From positions 1 through 6,224 of the forward strand of contig CAIVTL010000547.1 of the NCBI GenBank assembly GCA_903908785.1: DNA of 6,224 nucleotides, in the 5' to 3' direction. Within the stretch, counting starts at the first letter, position 1. Each line of letters starts with the position of its first letter. Source of the stretch: Caldifarciminota bacterium (GTDB lineage Bacteria > Hydrothermota > Tepidihabitantia > Tepidihabitantales > Tepidihabitantaceae). Shown here piece after piece: positions 6,114 to 6,224 of this stretch. The notes beneath the pieces were generated by a model. The model had not been told where the DNA came from, searched no databases, and saw only the letters and a list, made by a program, of their open reading frames with translations. A program made the translations under genes and the position numbers.

Positions 6114-6224
6114 TGGTCAAATCCGCCGCCCTGCTCCTGCTCGCCGCCCTGCTCTGGGAGGCGGGTCCTCTCGCTTCTCGCCTCTCGCCTCTCGCCTCTG
6201 ACCGAACCCCGGCCCGCGAGGCCG
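6113..6224 (+). CDS. N-terminus of an exported protein, coupled to the PEGA gene (partial)
   Basis: ATG 6113 shares one base with the TGA of the PEGA gene (TGATG), a classic translational-coupling arrangement, and the frame stays open for 37 codons to the window edge. The product begins MVKSAALLLLAALLW, a basic residue followed by a hydrophobic core as in a signal peptide, then EAGPLASRLSPLASDRTPA. The family is not recognisable from this fragment. A period-7 DNA repeat lies inside the coding sequence and creates the PLASRLS/PLASDR echo. The coupling and leader peptide make it likely to be real, but most of the gene is outside the window. Confidence 0.6.
   Translation, partial: MVKSAALLLLAALLWEAGPLASRLSPLASDRTPAREA
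6168..6199 (+). repeat. Short tandem repeat of 7-nt unit CTCTCGC
   Basis: Four units (CTCTCGC, TTCTCGC, CTCTCGC, CTCTCGC) are followed by a partial CTCT. The array is inside the partial exported-protein gene. Its period of 7 is not a multiple of 3, so gain or loss of one unit would shift the reading frame; three units would encode seven residues. Confidence 0.75.

Overview
The window is GC-rich bacterial DNA, densely coded on the + strand only. It suggests a diderm (Gram-negative-type) envelope: a lipoprotein with a lipobox, and two exported proteins with AxA-type signal peptides and a terminal phenylalanine. The mix of envelope genes and degenerate pyrimidine-rich short repeats between and within genes resembles uncultivated high-GC candidate phyla such as WOR-3/Stahlbacteria. 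That placement is an impression from gene style, not demonstrated by a marker gene.

Layout. Positions 1-137 are the 3' end of a gene resembling a four-helix-bundle suffix protein. A tight cluster follows: two tandem paralogous secreted, glycine-rich hydrophobic proteins (150-788 and 804-1439), then a lipoprotein alpha/beta hydrolase (1455-2882). The two internal gaps are both exactly 15 nt with a near-identical leader (AGGAGG, 7 nt spacer, ATGTCAAAGGTAAG). The tandem duplication therefore seems to have carried the ribosome-binding site and the start of the signal peptide with it. A 114-nt gap with a possible promoter leads to a large fused membrane transporter-like/spermidine-synthase-like protein (2997-5534). 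Next comes a 132-nt gap holding a long imperfect hairpin built from 8-nt degenerate repeats and a good -35/-10 promoter. This promoter sits so close to the next ATG that the transcript should be leaderless. It drives a small PEGA-domain membrane protein (5667-6113), whose stop codon overlaps the start of a further exported protein cut off by the window edge.

Function. The first cluster is probably an envelope operon: two cell-envelope proteins of unknown role and a membrane-anchored hydrolase of unknown substrate. The fused protein belongs to a widespread family with uncertain biochemical function. The PEGA gene and the partial gene after it are probably translationally coupled. I see no CRISPR, RNA gene, transposase, defence system or other recognisable mobile element. 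The most unusual signals are the duplicated leader module, the 8-nt inverted repeat array and the leaderless promoter.
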